Below are positions 25,962 to 34,658 of a stretch of 54,306 nt of DNA, piece by piece (the first letter of the stretch is position 1; each line of letters starts with the position of its first letter). The stretch lies in NCBI GenBank assembly GCA_023388835.1, contig JAEWFK010000003.1, positions 1 to 54,306 on the forward strand, given 5' to 3'. This stretch comes from Pseudomonadota bacterium. Lineage in GTDB: Bacteria; Pseudomonadota; Gammaproteobacteria; Burkholderiales; Burkholderiaceae_B. Position numbers and translations under genes: made by a program. The notes below the pieces were generated by a model. The model saw nothing but the letters and a program-made list of their open reading frames with translations. It was not told the DNA's origin and did no database searches.

Positions 25962-28421
25962 ATGAGCACCGATACCCAATCTTCTTCTGAAAACACCTCC
26001 CATTCGCGCCCGTGGATGCGCCGTTTCATCCTCAAGGCGACGGTCCTGGCCGCCGGCCTGGGACTTTCGGGCGTGCTCCTCGGAGCGATGGCCTTGGCAC
26101 TTGCATGGCCCAACCTTCCCGACCTGAGCGCGATGATCGACTACCGGCCGCGGGTGCCGCTGCGCATCTACACGGCCGACAATGTCATGATCGGGGAATT
26201 CGGCGAGGAGCGGCGCAATGTCCTGCGCTTCGATGAGATTCCCGACGTCATGAAGGCGGCGATTCTTTCCGCCGAAGACGACAACTTCTATCAGCACGGC
26301 GGTATCGACTGGATGGGCGTGGGGCGCGCCGCCCTGGCCAACCTGACTACCATGGCCCGTTCGCAGGGCGCCAGCACCATCACCATGCAGGTGGCGCGCA
26401 ACTTCTATCTTTCTTCCGAGAAAACCTTTACCCGGAAGTTCTATGAGCTGCTGCTGACCTTCAAGATCGAGGCCACGCTGACCAAGGATCAGATTCTTGA
26501 TCTCTACATGAACCAGATCTACCTGGGCCACCGCGCCTATGGTTTTGCCGCGGCTTCGCGCACTTACTTCGGCAAGCAGCTGTGGGAAGTCACGCCCGCG
26601 GAAGCGGCCATGCTCGCCGGTATCCCGAAGGCGCCTTCGCGCTTCAATCCGATCGCGAACTTCGATCGCGCCCGGTCCCGCCAGCTTTACGTGCTGGGAC
26701 GCATGCGATCGCTGGGCTATCTCACCCAGGCTGAATACCAGCAGGCCGTGGATCAGGAAATCGAGTTGAAGTCGGCGCCCGGCACACCGGCCGGTGGTTA
26801 TGCCGTGCACGGCGAATATGTCGCGGAACTCGCCCGCCAACTGCTCTATAACGTTTATCAGGACGACATCTACTCCCGCGGCTTCAACATCTACACCACG
26901 GTGGCCTCGGCGGACCAGGAAAAGGCGTACCACGCCGTGCGCGACGGCATCCTGGACTACACGCGCCGCGCGCGCTACCCCGGTCCGGAAGCGAACATCG
27001 AACTGCCGGAAGGCATCGAGTCCGACCATGCACGCTTCGACGCCTTGCTGGATGAATTGCAGGACCGGCACCCCGACAACGGCGACCTGCTCACCGGCGT
27101 CGTGCTGCAGGCGGCGCCGGACAAAATCGTGGTGGCGCGCACCGCCCAACAGATCATCGAAGTCACTGACAAGCGGGCGCTCAAGGTCGTGGCGCGGGGC
27201 CTGGTGAAGAACGCTGACGAAAAACTGCGCATCCGCCGCGGTTCAGTGGTCTATCTGCACGAGAATGGCGATTATTGGGAAGTCCTCAATAAGCCCAGTG
27301 TGCAGGCCGCGTTGGTGGCTGTCCGCCCGCAGGACGGCGCCATACAAGCCATGGTGGGCGGTTTCCATTTCTCCGACGGGAACTTCAACCGGGTCACGCA
27401 GGCCTGGCGCCAGCCCGGTTCCGCCTTCAAGCCGTTCATCTACGCGGCTTCGCTGGAAAAGGGGTTGACGCCTTCCACACAGATTTCCGATGAACCGTTC
27501 ATGCTGACCGCCCAGCAGACGGGCTCCAAGCCGTGGTCGCCCAAGAACTACGGCAACACCTACGAACCCATGTTGACCATGCGCCAGGGCCTGTACAAGT
27601 CCCGGAACATGGTGTCCATCCGCATCATGCAGGCAGTGGGCCCCAAGTACGTGCAGGACTACCTGGTGCGTTTCGGCTTTGATCGCGAACGCCAGCCGGC
27701 CGTCCTGCCCTTGGCGCTGGGCGCGGGCAGCGTCACCCCGCTTCAGCTGGCCGGCGCCTACGCCATCTTCGCCAACGGCGGCTACCGTGTGCCGCCCTAC
27801 GTGATCGAGCGCGTGACCGACAGCACGGGCAAGGTCATCATGCACTCCAAACCGGTGGTCGCCGGCGATGCAGCGGCCCGAGTGATCGACGCCCGCACCG
27901 CCTATGTCATGAACGACATGCTGCGCGGCGTTGCCACTTCGGGCACGGGCGCGCGCGCCCACCGCGAACTCAAGCGCGGCGATCTGGGCGGCAAGACGGG
28001 CACCACCAACGATTCGCACGACGCCTGGTTTGCCGGCTACAACCCCGACACCGTCGGAGTGGTCTGGATGGGATACGACCAGCCCCGCTCGCTGGGTTCC
28101 AGCGAGACGGGCGGCGGCGCTGCGCTGCCGATCTGGCTGGACTACATGCGCCATGCATTGAAAGACAAGCCGGTGGCGGAAGTGGGGCCGCCTCCGTCGG
28201 GGCTCAATCGCATCAATGGGGACTTCTACTTTGCGGAATATCCCCCCGGCCAGGCCGTTGCGCGTGTCGGCTTGCCGCAGCCCAGCGACGCTCTGCTTGC
28301 CCCGGGTGGCGGCAGCGAGAATCCGGGCGGCAGTCTGGCGGATGATATCGGCGACTTGCTCAACCAGTTGCGCAGCGGTACCCGGGAACGTCATCAGCAC
28401 AACGATCCTGTGCCGTTCTAA
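25962..28421 (+). CDS. mrcA: Penicillin-binding protein 1A (bifunctional transglycosylase/transpeptidase)
   Basis: 819 aa inner-membrane enzyme that polymerises and cross-links peptidoglycan. A short cytosolic tail and a single anchor (about residues 22-46) precede the GT51 domain, with ILSAEDDNFYQHGGID holding the catalytic Glu, GASTITMQVARN, and KFYELLLTFKIEATLTKDQI. After the OB-like linker comes the transpeptidase: SAFKPFIYAAS (SxxK nucleophile), SRNMVS (SxN) and GGKTGTTNDSHDAWF (KTG). All active-site residues are intact. It is divergent from aroK and is closed by a strong terminator before lptM. The start (MSTDTQSSSENT) is an ATG without a strong Shine-Dalgarno. Confidence 0.98.
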   Translation: MSTDTQSSSENTSHSRPWMRRFILKATVLAAGLGLSGVLLGAMALALAWPNLPDLSAMIDYRPRVPLRIYTADNVMIGEFGEERRNVLRFDEIPDVMKAAILSAEDDNFYQHGGIDWMGVGRAALANLTTMARSQGASTITMQVARNFYLSSEKTFTRKFYELLLTFKIEATLTKDQILDLYMNQIYLGHRAYGFAAASRTYFGKQLWEVTPAEAAMLAGIPKAPSRFNPIANFDRARSRQLYVLGRMRSLGYLTQAEYQQAVDQEIELKSAPGTPAGGYAVHGEYVAELARQLLYNVYQDDIYSRGFNIYTTVASADQEKAYHAVRDGILDYTRRARYPGPEANIELPEGIESDHARFDALLDELQDRHPDNGDLLTGVVLQAAPDKIVVARTAQQIIEVTDKRALKVVARGLVKNADEKLRIRRGSVVYLHENGDYWEVLNKPSVQAALVAVRPQDGAIQAMVGGFHFSDGNFNRVTQAWRQPGSAFKPFIYAASLEKGLTPSTQISDEPFMLTAQQTGSKPWSPKNYGNTYEPMLTMRQGLYKSRNMVSIRIMQAVGPKYVQDYLVRFGFDRERQPAVLPLALGAGSVTPLQLAGAYAIFANGGYRVPPYVIERVTDSTGKVIMHSKPVVAGDAAARVIDARTAYVMNDMLRGVATSGTGARAHRELKRGDLGGKTGTTNDSHDAWFAGYNPDTVGVVWMGYDQPRSLGSSETGGGAALPIWLDYMRHALKDKPVAEVGPPPSGLNRINGDFYFAEYPPGQAVARVGLPQPSDALLAPGGGSENPGGSLADDIGDLLNQLRSGTRERHQHNDPVPF

Positions 28422-28491
28422 GGCAAGCAAGGGGCGAACGGCTTAACAGCCATAGGCTGAAGCCCGCCGGATCTGTCAGGGATCCTTCTCG

Positions 28492-28540
28492 AAAAACTGC
28501 GGCAGGAGACCTCGACATCTCCCTGCCGCAGTTTTTTTTT
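28492..28540 (+). terminator. Strong rho-independent terminator after mrcA
   Basis: ACTGCGGCAGG (28496-28506) pairs with CCTGCCGCAGT (28522-28532); flanking A and T runs extend the stem to about 15 bp, and nine or more T follow. It separates mrcA from the lptM-lysA unit. Confidence 0.93.
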
Positions 28541-28583
28541 CGGATACCATGTAGATATACTCGAGCATCAACGGAGACATCCC

Positions 28584-28775
28584 ATGTACACGCCCTCCCG
28601 ACCGTCTGCCGCACTCGGCCGCCGCCTACGGCTGATGGCCGGCATGCTGCTGCTGGGCAGTCTGCTGGCCTGCGGCTACAAGGGCCCGCTCTACCTTCCG
28701 CCTCCGGAAGATCCGCCTGCTACGCTTACCGAACCGCCCGGCCACGATGCGCCGCCCGGCTCTTCTGCAAACTGA
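28584..28775 (+). CDS. lptM: LptM/YifL-type small lipoprotein
   Basis: 63 aa. A Sec/SPII signal with lipobox LLGSLLAC is followed at once by the family hallmark GYKGPLYLPP after the lipidated Cys, then a short Pro-rich tail. LptM (formerly YifL) binds the outer-membrane LPS translocon LptDE and helps its disulfide maturation; that role is known from E. coli and is extended here by motif. It starts 44 bp after the mrcA terminator and ends 13 bp before lysA, so the two are probably co-transcribed, as in many proteobacteria. RBS-like GGAGAC lies 7 bases before the ATG. Confidence 0.9.
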   Translation: MYTPSRPSAALGRRLRLMAGMLLLGSLLACGYKGPLYLPPPEDPPATLTEPPGHDAPPGSSAN

Positions 28776-28788
28776 CACCCAGGAAATC

Positions 28789-30063
28789 ATGACTGTCGCA
28801 CCCCGCTTCCAGTTCCAGAACGGAATCCTGCACGCCGAGGACGTCTCGCTTGCGCAATTGGCCAAGGAATACGGCACCCCCTTGTACGTCTATTCGCGCG
28901 CCGCCTTGCACGACGCCTGGGACGCTTATGCCCAGGCACTCGAAGGCCACAGGGCGCTGGTTTGCTTCGGCATGAAGGCCAATTCGAATCTCGCCGTGCT
29001 GGGTGAATTCAGCCGGCTCGGCGCAGGTTTCGACATTGTTTCCGGCGGGGAACTGGCGCGTGTTCTGGCCGCCGGCGGTGATCCGGCCAAGGTCGTGTTC
29101 TCGGGCGTGGGCAAGCAGGTGTGGGAGATGCAGGCCGCCCTCGATGCCGGGGTGAAGTGCTTCAACGTGGAGTCTGAAGCCGAGCTGGAACGGCTGGCTC
29201 AGGTCGCCTCGACCAGCGGCCGCGTCGCCCCCGTGTCGTTGCGCGTCAATCCTGATGTCGATGCGCACACGCATCCGTACATCTCTACGGGCCTGAAGGA
29301 AAACAAGTTCGGCATTCCCATCGAAGCGGCCCCTCAGGTCTACCGTCGCGCCATGAGCCTGCCGGGGCTGCGGATTGTGGGCGTCGATTGCCACATTGGT
29401 TCCCAGATCACCGAATCCGCACCGTATCTGGATGCCCTGGAGAAGCTGATCGCGCTTATCCACCACCTGCGAGACGAAGGCGTCGAACTGCAGCACCTGG
29501 ATCTCGGTGGCGGGATTGGCATTCGCTACGACGACGAAACACCCCTGCAGCCCATCACGCTGCTGGAGCAAGTCTTTGCCCGGCTTGAGCAGGCCGGGCT
29601 CGGCCATCTGGAACTGGTTCTCGAGCCCGGGCGCTCACTGGTTGGGAACGCCGGGGTGCTGCTTACCGAAGTGCAGTATCTCAAGCATTCCGAAGCACGC
29701 AACTTCGCGATTGTCGACGCCGCCATGAACGACCTGCTGCGCCCGACGCTGTACGACGCCTGGCACAGCGTGGAATCCGTAAAGCCGCGCCCCATCACAT
29801 CAGCAACGCCGACCTACGATATTGTGGGGCCGATCTGCGAAAGCGGGGATTGGCTGGCGCGCGACCGCCGCCTGGAACTGCATCAGGGCGATCTGCTGGC
29901 CATCATGTCGGCCGGCGCTTACGCCTTCGCCATGTCCAGCCAGTACAACACGCGCCCGCGCGCAGCCGAGATCATGGTCGACGGCCGCCGCAGCCATGTG
30001 GTGCGTCCACGTGAAACGATTGAGTCCCTCTTCGAGAGCGAACGCCTGCTCCCGGGAGATTGA
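28789..30063 (+). CDS. lysA: Diaminopimelate decarboxylase
   Basis: 424 aa fold-type III PLP enzyme that makes L-lysine from meso-diaminopimelate, the last step of lysine synthesis. Marks are GTPLYVYSRAAL, CFGMKANSNLAVL with the PLP Lys, DCHIGSQI, LDLGGGIGIRYDD, EPGRSLVGNAGVLLTEVQY and GPICESGDWLARDR with the active-site Cys. The ATG at 28789 has AGGA 5 bases upstream and gives the normal N-terminus; an earlier ATG at 28747 lies inside lptM. A terminator-like hairpin follows the stop after 12 bp. No lysR-type regulator gene is adjacent. Confidence 0.98.
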   Translation: MTVAPRFQFQNGILHAEDVSLAQLAKEYGTPLYVYSRAALHDAWDAYAQALEGHRALVCFGMKANSNLAVLGEFSRLGAGFDIVSGGELARVLAAGGDPAKVVFSGVGKQVWEMQAALDAGVKCFNVESEAELERLAQVASTSGRVAPVSLRVNPDVDAHTHPYISTGLKENKFGIPIEAAPQVYRRAMSLPGLRIVGVDCHIGSQITESAPYLDALEKLIALIHHLRDEGVELQHLDLGGGIGIRYDDETPLQPITLLEQVFARLEQAGLGHLELVLEPGRSLVGNAGVLLTEVQYLKHSEARNFAIVDAAMNDLLRPTLYDAWHSVESVKPRPITSATPTYDIVGPICESGDWLARDRRLELHQGDLLAIMSAGAYAFAMSSQYNTRPRAAEIMVDGRRSHVVRPRETIESLFESERLLPGD

Positions 30064-30075
30064 GTCAGATAAACG

Positions 30076-30096
30076 ACGGGGGCATAACGCCCCCGT
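30076..30096 (+). terminator. Terminator hairpin after lysA
   Basis: ACGGGGGC (30076-30083) pairs perfectly with GCCCCCGT (30089-30096) around a 5-base loop. The tail TCCATTACT is only weakly T-rich, so efficiency is uncertain. Confidence 0.65.
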
Positions 30097-30137
30097 TCCA
30101 TTACTAAAGTTGCCTCGCAATATGCCGTAAACGAGAC

Positions 30138-30163
30138 GTAACACTGCGCATTATTTGTGTTAC
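30138..30163. promoter_or_regulatory. Inverted repeat upstream of the GGDEF-EAL gene
   Basis: GTAACAC (30138-30144) and GTGTTAC (30157-30163) form a perfect 7-bp dyad with a 12-base spacer. The right arm also lies in an odd palindrome, TGTGT-T-ACACA (30156-30166). An AT-rich CATTAT sits in the spacer and could be a -10 element. This looks like an operator for a dimeric regulator in the 230-bp gap before the c-di-GMP gene; the regulator is unknown. Confidence 0.4.
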
Positions 30164-30294
30164 ACATAGACAAACACGCAACCACGTTGTAAACATCGGC
30201 AGGGATCCGTCCGGCCAGTTGTCCAGCCGGCTGCTGTAGCGCTTCAATATGCGCTTTATTCACTGGACCCATCCACAGGAACAGGTCGACCTTT

Positions 30295-33240
30295 ATGACG
30301 GCTGCCGGCGCCACTCGGTCAAAGCTTCTCGACACCGTGCGCAACTCGCGCCGTAGCGGTATTTATTATTTCTCGCTGTGGGCGCTGCCCCTGGCCATCG
30401 CCGTATTTTCGCTCGTTGCCCTCTTCGGGCTCCCGCCTTTGTATCCCTCCACGAGCGGAGCGCCGCTTTACTTCCGCAGTCTTCCTCTCGAGGCGGGGCA
30501 CGCAACGATCGAAGAGGCGGCAGCCGCGCTGCGTACGGTTCCGCAACAGCGTAGAGCCGAATTGCACACGGGCGCATGGATCTCAGTGGAACTTCCTGAA
30601 CATGCCCGCTCCTATCCTGCCGCCGTGGATTTCTCCGCACCGGGCGCCACCGCCTTGACTTGCTGGCGACAGGATTCCATGCAGGTCGTGGGAAGCGCGC
30701 AAGGGCGGGCAACCACCGGCGCCATGCGTACGAGCCGGCTGGGCTACGCCCTGATGCTGGGCCACAACGAAAGCAACAGCGGCTCTTCGTTTTCCGACCT
30801 GATCTGTCGCGCCCACTACGGCGCTCCCACCGCCTTCACTTCCGAACTATGGTCCATCCCCGATCTGCGGGCGGCATCGGACCGCTTTCACCGGGGTCTC
30901 TCGCTACTGGATGGCGGCATCGCCACCCTGGCGCTCTTCCTGACCATCATCGCGCTCAGGAACCGGGAATGGACTTTCCTGCTGGTCGCCGTCTGGCTGA
31001 TCGGCAACCTGCGTCTGGGCATGTACGCACTGGGCTGGGACAGCAAATGGCTTGGGCATACCCTGCCCGGCGACTGGCAGGCCATGCTGCGCAAGCTGAC
31101 TCTTGCGGCCTATTATCTGGTCACCCTGACGCTGTTCAACCAGCTGTTCCGCAACCGCAATCTGAGCCGCCCGCGTCTGCTGGCCGCACTACAAGGACTG
31201 GGCATCGCGCAATTGGCCGCGGCGGTCGCCTTACCCTGGGACCTTTTCCAGATCCTCAGCTCCGCCATTTGGGGCGGTGCAATCGCGGCCGGCGTCTATC
31301 TTTTGGCGCTGACTATCGCCCGCAAACCGGCACACGTGTTTTCCTGGCGTTTTCTTCCTCTTTCCGGCGCGTTGGCCGTCATCGTCGCCGGCTTGGTACT
31401 TACGCTCAATGGCCGGGAACAGCTGCTCGATTCCTTCGGCAGCGTCACGGCGCTGCTGCTGTCCAATGTCATGGTGGCCCTGGCAGTGGGTGGCATCCTT
31501 CGCCAGAGCAAGAAGGAGCGTATACGCGCTCAGACCGATCTCGTGACCGGCTATGCCCTGGCACCGCTCGGGCTTTTCACGCTCGACGCCAACGACCGCT
31601 TCCTGCGCATGAACCCCATTTTGCGCAATATTCTGGGCCTGAAGGATGATGCGACGGCGACACTGAGTTGGGACGATTTCTTCCCGGCCCAACAATGGGA
31701 CGTGGTCGCCGCCGCCACGCTGGCGGGCAAGGAAACGGACATCCTGCTTCCGGCAACACCGCAACATCCCGGTTCGCCCCGGCATTTTGCGCTGCGTGCC
31801 GCTGTGGCGGGAGATCATGTCGAAGGGTCTCTGCAGGACATCACCGAGCGCGCCCAGGCCATGAACGAACTGCGCAATATGGTGGACAGTGATCCCCTGA
31901 CCCAGGCCCTGAACCGCCGCGGCATCGAAAAGGAACTGAACGGCGCGCTCGAGAACCTGCGCGCCGCCAATGTGCCGTGTTCGCTCGCGTATATGGACCT
32001 GGACCACTTCAAGCGGATCAATAGCCTGTTCGGGCATGTGTCGGGCGATGAGATCCTGAAGCAGATCACGGCGAAACTGCGCAAGATTCTGGTGGGTGAT
32101 CAGACATTCGGCCGCATTGGAAGCGACGAGTTCATCATACTGATGCCCAACATGAGCGCGGTCGATGCGCGCGTCACGGCCGAGTGCATCATCAATGACC
32201 TCAACGGCAGCGCCTTCCAGGTTGGGCACCGCTATTTCCAAGTCAGATCGGCCATCGGTGTGGTGGAACTCAATCTCTCCATGGATTCCGCCGCCGCGAT
32301 CTCGGCGGCCACACGCGCTTGCCGAGATGCCCGCAAGAAACACCAGGACGTCGTCGTCTACGATCAGGATTCCAGCGAGCTGCAGGCCCATACCGAAGAA
32401 CTGCGCCTCTTCGACCAGCTGGAAGGCGGCGCCTCGCCCAAGGGCCTGTATCTCGAGATGCAGCCCATCATGGCGCTCACCAATCCAGACGAGACCTTCA
32501 ACTTCGAGATCCTGCTGCGGGTGCGCGACTCCCAAGGCCGCATACTCCCCACGGGCCAGATCATCAGCGCTGCCGAAGAAAGCGGCACGATCACGATCAT
32601 CGATAAATGGGTGTTCTCCGCGACGCTGGAATGGCTGTCCAAGCATGAAGGCCGCCTGCGCAAGACTCAGCTCGTGAACGTCAATCTGAGCGGTGTTTCG
32701 CTGAACGACGACAAGTTCATCGAGAAGCTCTTCCAGGTGCTGGCGCGACACCCGCAGCTCGCCCGCCGCCTGTGTGTGGAGATCACAGAGGGTGTGGCCC
32801 TGCAGAACCTCGAGCGGACACGCTTGCTCATCACCCGGCTGCAAAGCATGGGGATACGCATTGCGCTGGATGACTTCGGCGCCGGCTACACCTCGTTCAG
32901 CTACTTGAAGCAGTTGGGAGCAGACGCGATCAAGATCGACGGCACCCTGGTGCGCGACATGCTGGCCAGCGAAACCAATATCGCCATCGTTCGCACCATC
33001 GTCGAGCTCGCCCAGAACCTGGGCATGGTCAGTATCGCGGAATGGGTCGAAGACGTGCAGACGCTCGAGGCCCTGCGCGAAATGGGCGTGGACTTCGTCC
33101 AGGGCTATGTTGTCAGTCCGGCTCTGACGCCCATGGAGATACTCGACGCCGAATCGCTGTCGGACCTCGTCAGCAACGCTGACGCGCTATCCTACATCCG
33201 TCGTAATTCCCCGCCACCGAGCCTCACTCTGATGGCGTAA
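30295..33240 (+). CDS. Multipass membrane GGDEF-EAL protein (cyclic-di-GMP signalling)
   Basis: 981 aa. TM1 lies at about residues 25-48, a periplasmic sensor region at 49-200, six or seven helices at 205-402, a PAS-like region at 412-515, GGDEF at 525-690 and EAL at 705-955. The GGDEF signature is GSDEF (609-613), with Asp568 in DLDHFKRIN intact and no RxxD inhibitory site, so cyclase activity is doubtful. EAL reads EIL (738-740), but the other phosphodiesterase residues are present: Asn797 in VNLSG, Glu829 in VEITE, the DDFG at 859-862, Lys880, Glu916 and Gln936. It is most likely a membrane phosphodiesterase with a regulatory GGDEF domain. It ends 3 bp from the convergent ccsA stop with no terminator visible. 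Confidence 0.93.
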   Translation: MTAAGATRSKLLDTVRNSRRSGIYYFSLWALPLAIAVFSLVALFGLPPLYPSTSGAPLYFRSLPLEAGHATIEEAAAALRTVPQQRRAELHTGAWISVELPEHARSYPAAVDFSAPGATALTCWRQDSMQVVGSAQGRATTGAMRTSRLGYALMLGHNESNSGSSFSDLICRAHYGAPTAFTSELWSIPDLRAASDRFHRGLSLLDGGIATLALFLTIIALRNREWTFLLVAVWLIGNLRLGMYALGWDSKWLGHTLPGDWQAMLRKLTLAAYYLVTLTLFNQLFRNRNLSRPRLLAALQGLGIAQLAAAVALPWDLFQILSSAIWGGAIAAGVYLLALTIARKPAHVFSWRFLPLSGALAVIVAGLVLTLNGREQLLDSFGSVTALLLSNVMVALAVGGILRQSKKERIRAQTDLVTGYALAPLGLFTLDANDRFLRMNPILRNILGLKDDATATLSWDDFFPAQQWDVVAAATLAGKETDILLPATPQHPGSPRHFALRAAVAGDHVEGSLQDITERAQAMNELRNMVDSDPLTQALNRRGIEKELNGALENLRAANVPCSLAYMDLDHFKRINSLFGHVSGDEILKQITAKLRKILVGDQTFGRIGSDEFIILMPNMSAVDARVTAECIINDLNGSAFQVGHRYFQVRSAIGVVELNLSMDSAAAISAATRACRDARKKHQDVVVYDQDSSELQAHTEELRLFDQLEGGASPKGLYLEMQPIMALTNPDETFNFEILLRVRDSQGRILPTGQIISAAEESGTITIIDKWVFSATLEWLSKHEGRLRKTQLVNVNLSGVSLNDDKFIEKLFQVLARHPQLARRLCVEITEGVALQNLERTRLLITRLQSMGIRIALDDFGAGYTSFSYLKQLGADAIKIDGTLVRDMLASETNIAIVRTIVELAQNLGMVSIAEWVEDVQTLEALREMGVDFVQGYVVSPALTPMEILDAESLSDLVSNADALSYIRRNSPPPSLTLMA

Positions 33241-33243
33241 GCC

Positions 33244-34602
33244 TTACAGTTCGCCGTAGGAATGCAGGCCGGACAGGAACATGTTCACGCCAAGGAAGGC
33301 GAAGCTGGTGATCAGCAGCCCTGTGAGCGCCCAGTAGGCGGCCATGGTGCCACGCAGACCCTTCATCAACCGCATGTGCAGCCAGGCGGCGTAGTTCAGC
33401 CAGACGATGAGGGCCCAGGTCTCTTTCGGGTCCCACTGCCAATAGGTGCCCCAGGCATCGGCGGCCCAGAGCGCGCCCAAAATCGTGGCGACCGTAAAGA
33501 AGGCGAACCCGACCGCGATCGCACGGTACATGATGTCATCCAGCACTTCCAGCGAAGGCAGGCGGCGCCCGATGGGCCCGCGGAAGGCCAGAATCGCACC
33601 GACGATCAGCGCGCCGGCTCCGAAATACAGCATCCAGGTCGCGGACATCTCGCGGGAGCCGAACATGAAAGGCTCCGCGCACAGGATGGCACCGAGCAGG
33701 AACACCGGTATCAGGCGTTTGCGCGAAGTCGTTTCACTGTGCTCCTTGACCAGATAAGCAAACCCCACCATGGCGGATAGCGCGAAGGTGCCGTAGCCAA
33801 TGAAGTTGGCCGGCACATGCAGCTTCATCCACCAGCTCTTCAAGGCCGGCACGAGCGGCTGAATCTGGAAGGCATCGCGGGTAAAGGTGTACCAGAGCAG
33901 GAAGATCACCGCGGAGCTGATGACCAGCAGCACGAAGCCGCCGAGCGCCCGCGTGGCGTAACGGCGCTCGTAATACAGATAAAAGAGTGCAGTGATCAGC
34001 GCGAACAGCACGAAGACTTCGTACAGATTGCTCACCGGAATGTGGCCGATGTCCGGACCCAGCAAGTGGCCTTCGCGCCAGCGCACCAGCATGCCGATCG
34101 TGCCGGCGTACACTGCCGCCCAAGTCAGCCCGGTGCCCAGCCAGGCCGCGGTGCTGCTTACGTAACCCACCCAATAGCTGACCGTCGCCAGCACAAAGAG
34201 CGCGCACATCCACAAAATGGCCGACTGCGAGGACAACAGGTATTTCAGAAGGAAGACTGACTCAGCGCGGGCGATATCGCCCTGGTTCAGCCCCGCGCCG
34301 CCGCTGTAGAGCCAGATGGCGGCCAGCGCAAGCACACCGGAGACGACCATGAGTGTGCGCAGCGGGCGCCACAGCCAGCCCATCCAGACGACGACCGGGA
34401 CGGAACAGGCGAGAATCGCCTTTTCGTAGATGTCCATGGCGTAGCCGTACTGGCTGAGCGCGTAAACGACGCCCAGACTCAGAAGGACAAAGAACGCAAT
34501 GTCGGTCCAGTCGGGTCTTCCTCGCTGGCCGCGGCTATCGCCGCTTGCCAACATATCGTGTTCCCACATTGCCGCGTCGGATGAAGTGATGGTGTCAGAC
34601 AT
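33244..34602 (-). CDS. ccsA: Cytochrome c synthase subunit CcsA (ResC; WWD protein)
   Basis: 452 aa multipass membrane protein of System II cytochrome c maturation. With CcsB it carries haem to the periplasmic face and joins it to CxxCH of apocytochromes. The tryptophan-rich WWD domain is visible as GTYWQWDPKETWALIVWL, flanked by the conserved haem-ligand His in MKLHVPANFIGYG and in AAWLHMRLMKG. NCBI-style names call this protein CcsB, while Bordetella literature calls it CcsA. The start at 34602 (MSDTITSSD) has AAAGG 7 bases upstream; the first 35 residues are polar. It follows ccsB by 56 bp and meets the GGDEF-EAL gene tail to tail. Confidence 0.96.
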   Translation of the reverse strand: MSDTITSSDAAMWEHDMLASGDSRGQRGRPDWTDIAFFVLLSLGVVYALSQYGYAMDIYEKAILACSVPVVVWMGWLWRPLRTLMVVSGVLALAAIWLYSGGAGLNQGDIARAESVFLLKYLLSSQSAILWMCALFVLATVSYWVGYVSSTAAWLGTGLTWAAVYAGTIGMLVRWREGHLLGPDIGHIPVSNLYEVFVLFALITALFYLYYERRYATRALGGFVLLVISSAVIFLLWYTFTRDAFQIQPLVPALKSWWMKLHVPANFIGYGTFALSAMVGFAYLVKEHSETTSRKRLIPVFLLGAILCAEPFMFGSREMSATWMLYFGAGALIVGAILAFRGPIGRRLPSLEVLDDIMYRAIAVGFAFFTVATILGALWAADAWGTYWQWDPKETWALIVWLNYAAWLHMRLMKGLRGTMAAYWALTGLLITSFAFLGVNMFLSGLHSYGEL

Positions 34603-34658
34603 AAAGGCACCTTTCGGATTGTTGGGGCGCCGCAAACGGCGCATTCGGGAATCGCCGT

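Noticed and set aside
31231..32844. A 537-codon minus-strand frame opposite the GGDEF-EAL gene
   Set aside because: Antisense shadow; composition unlike a real protein and the plus-strand gene has full conserved motifs.
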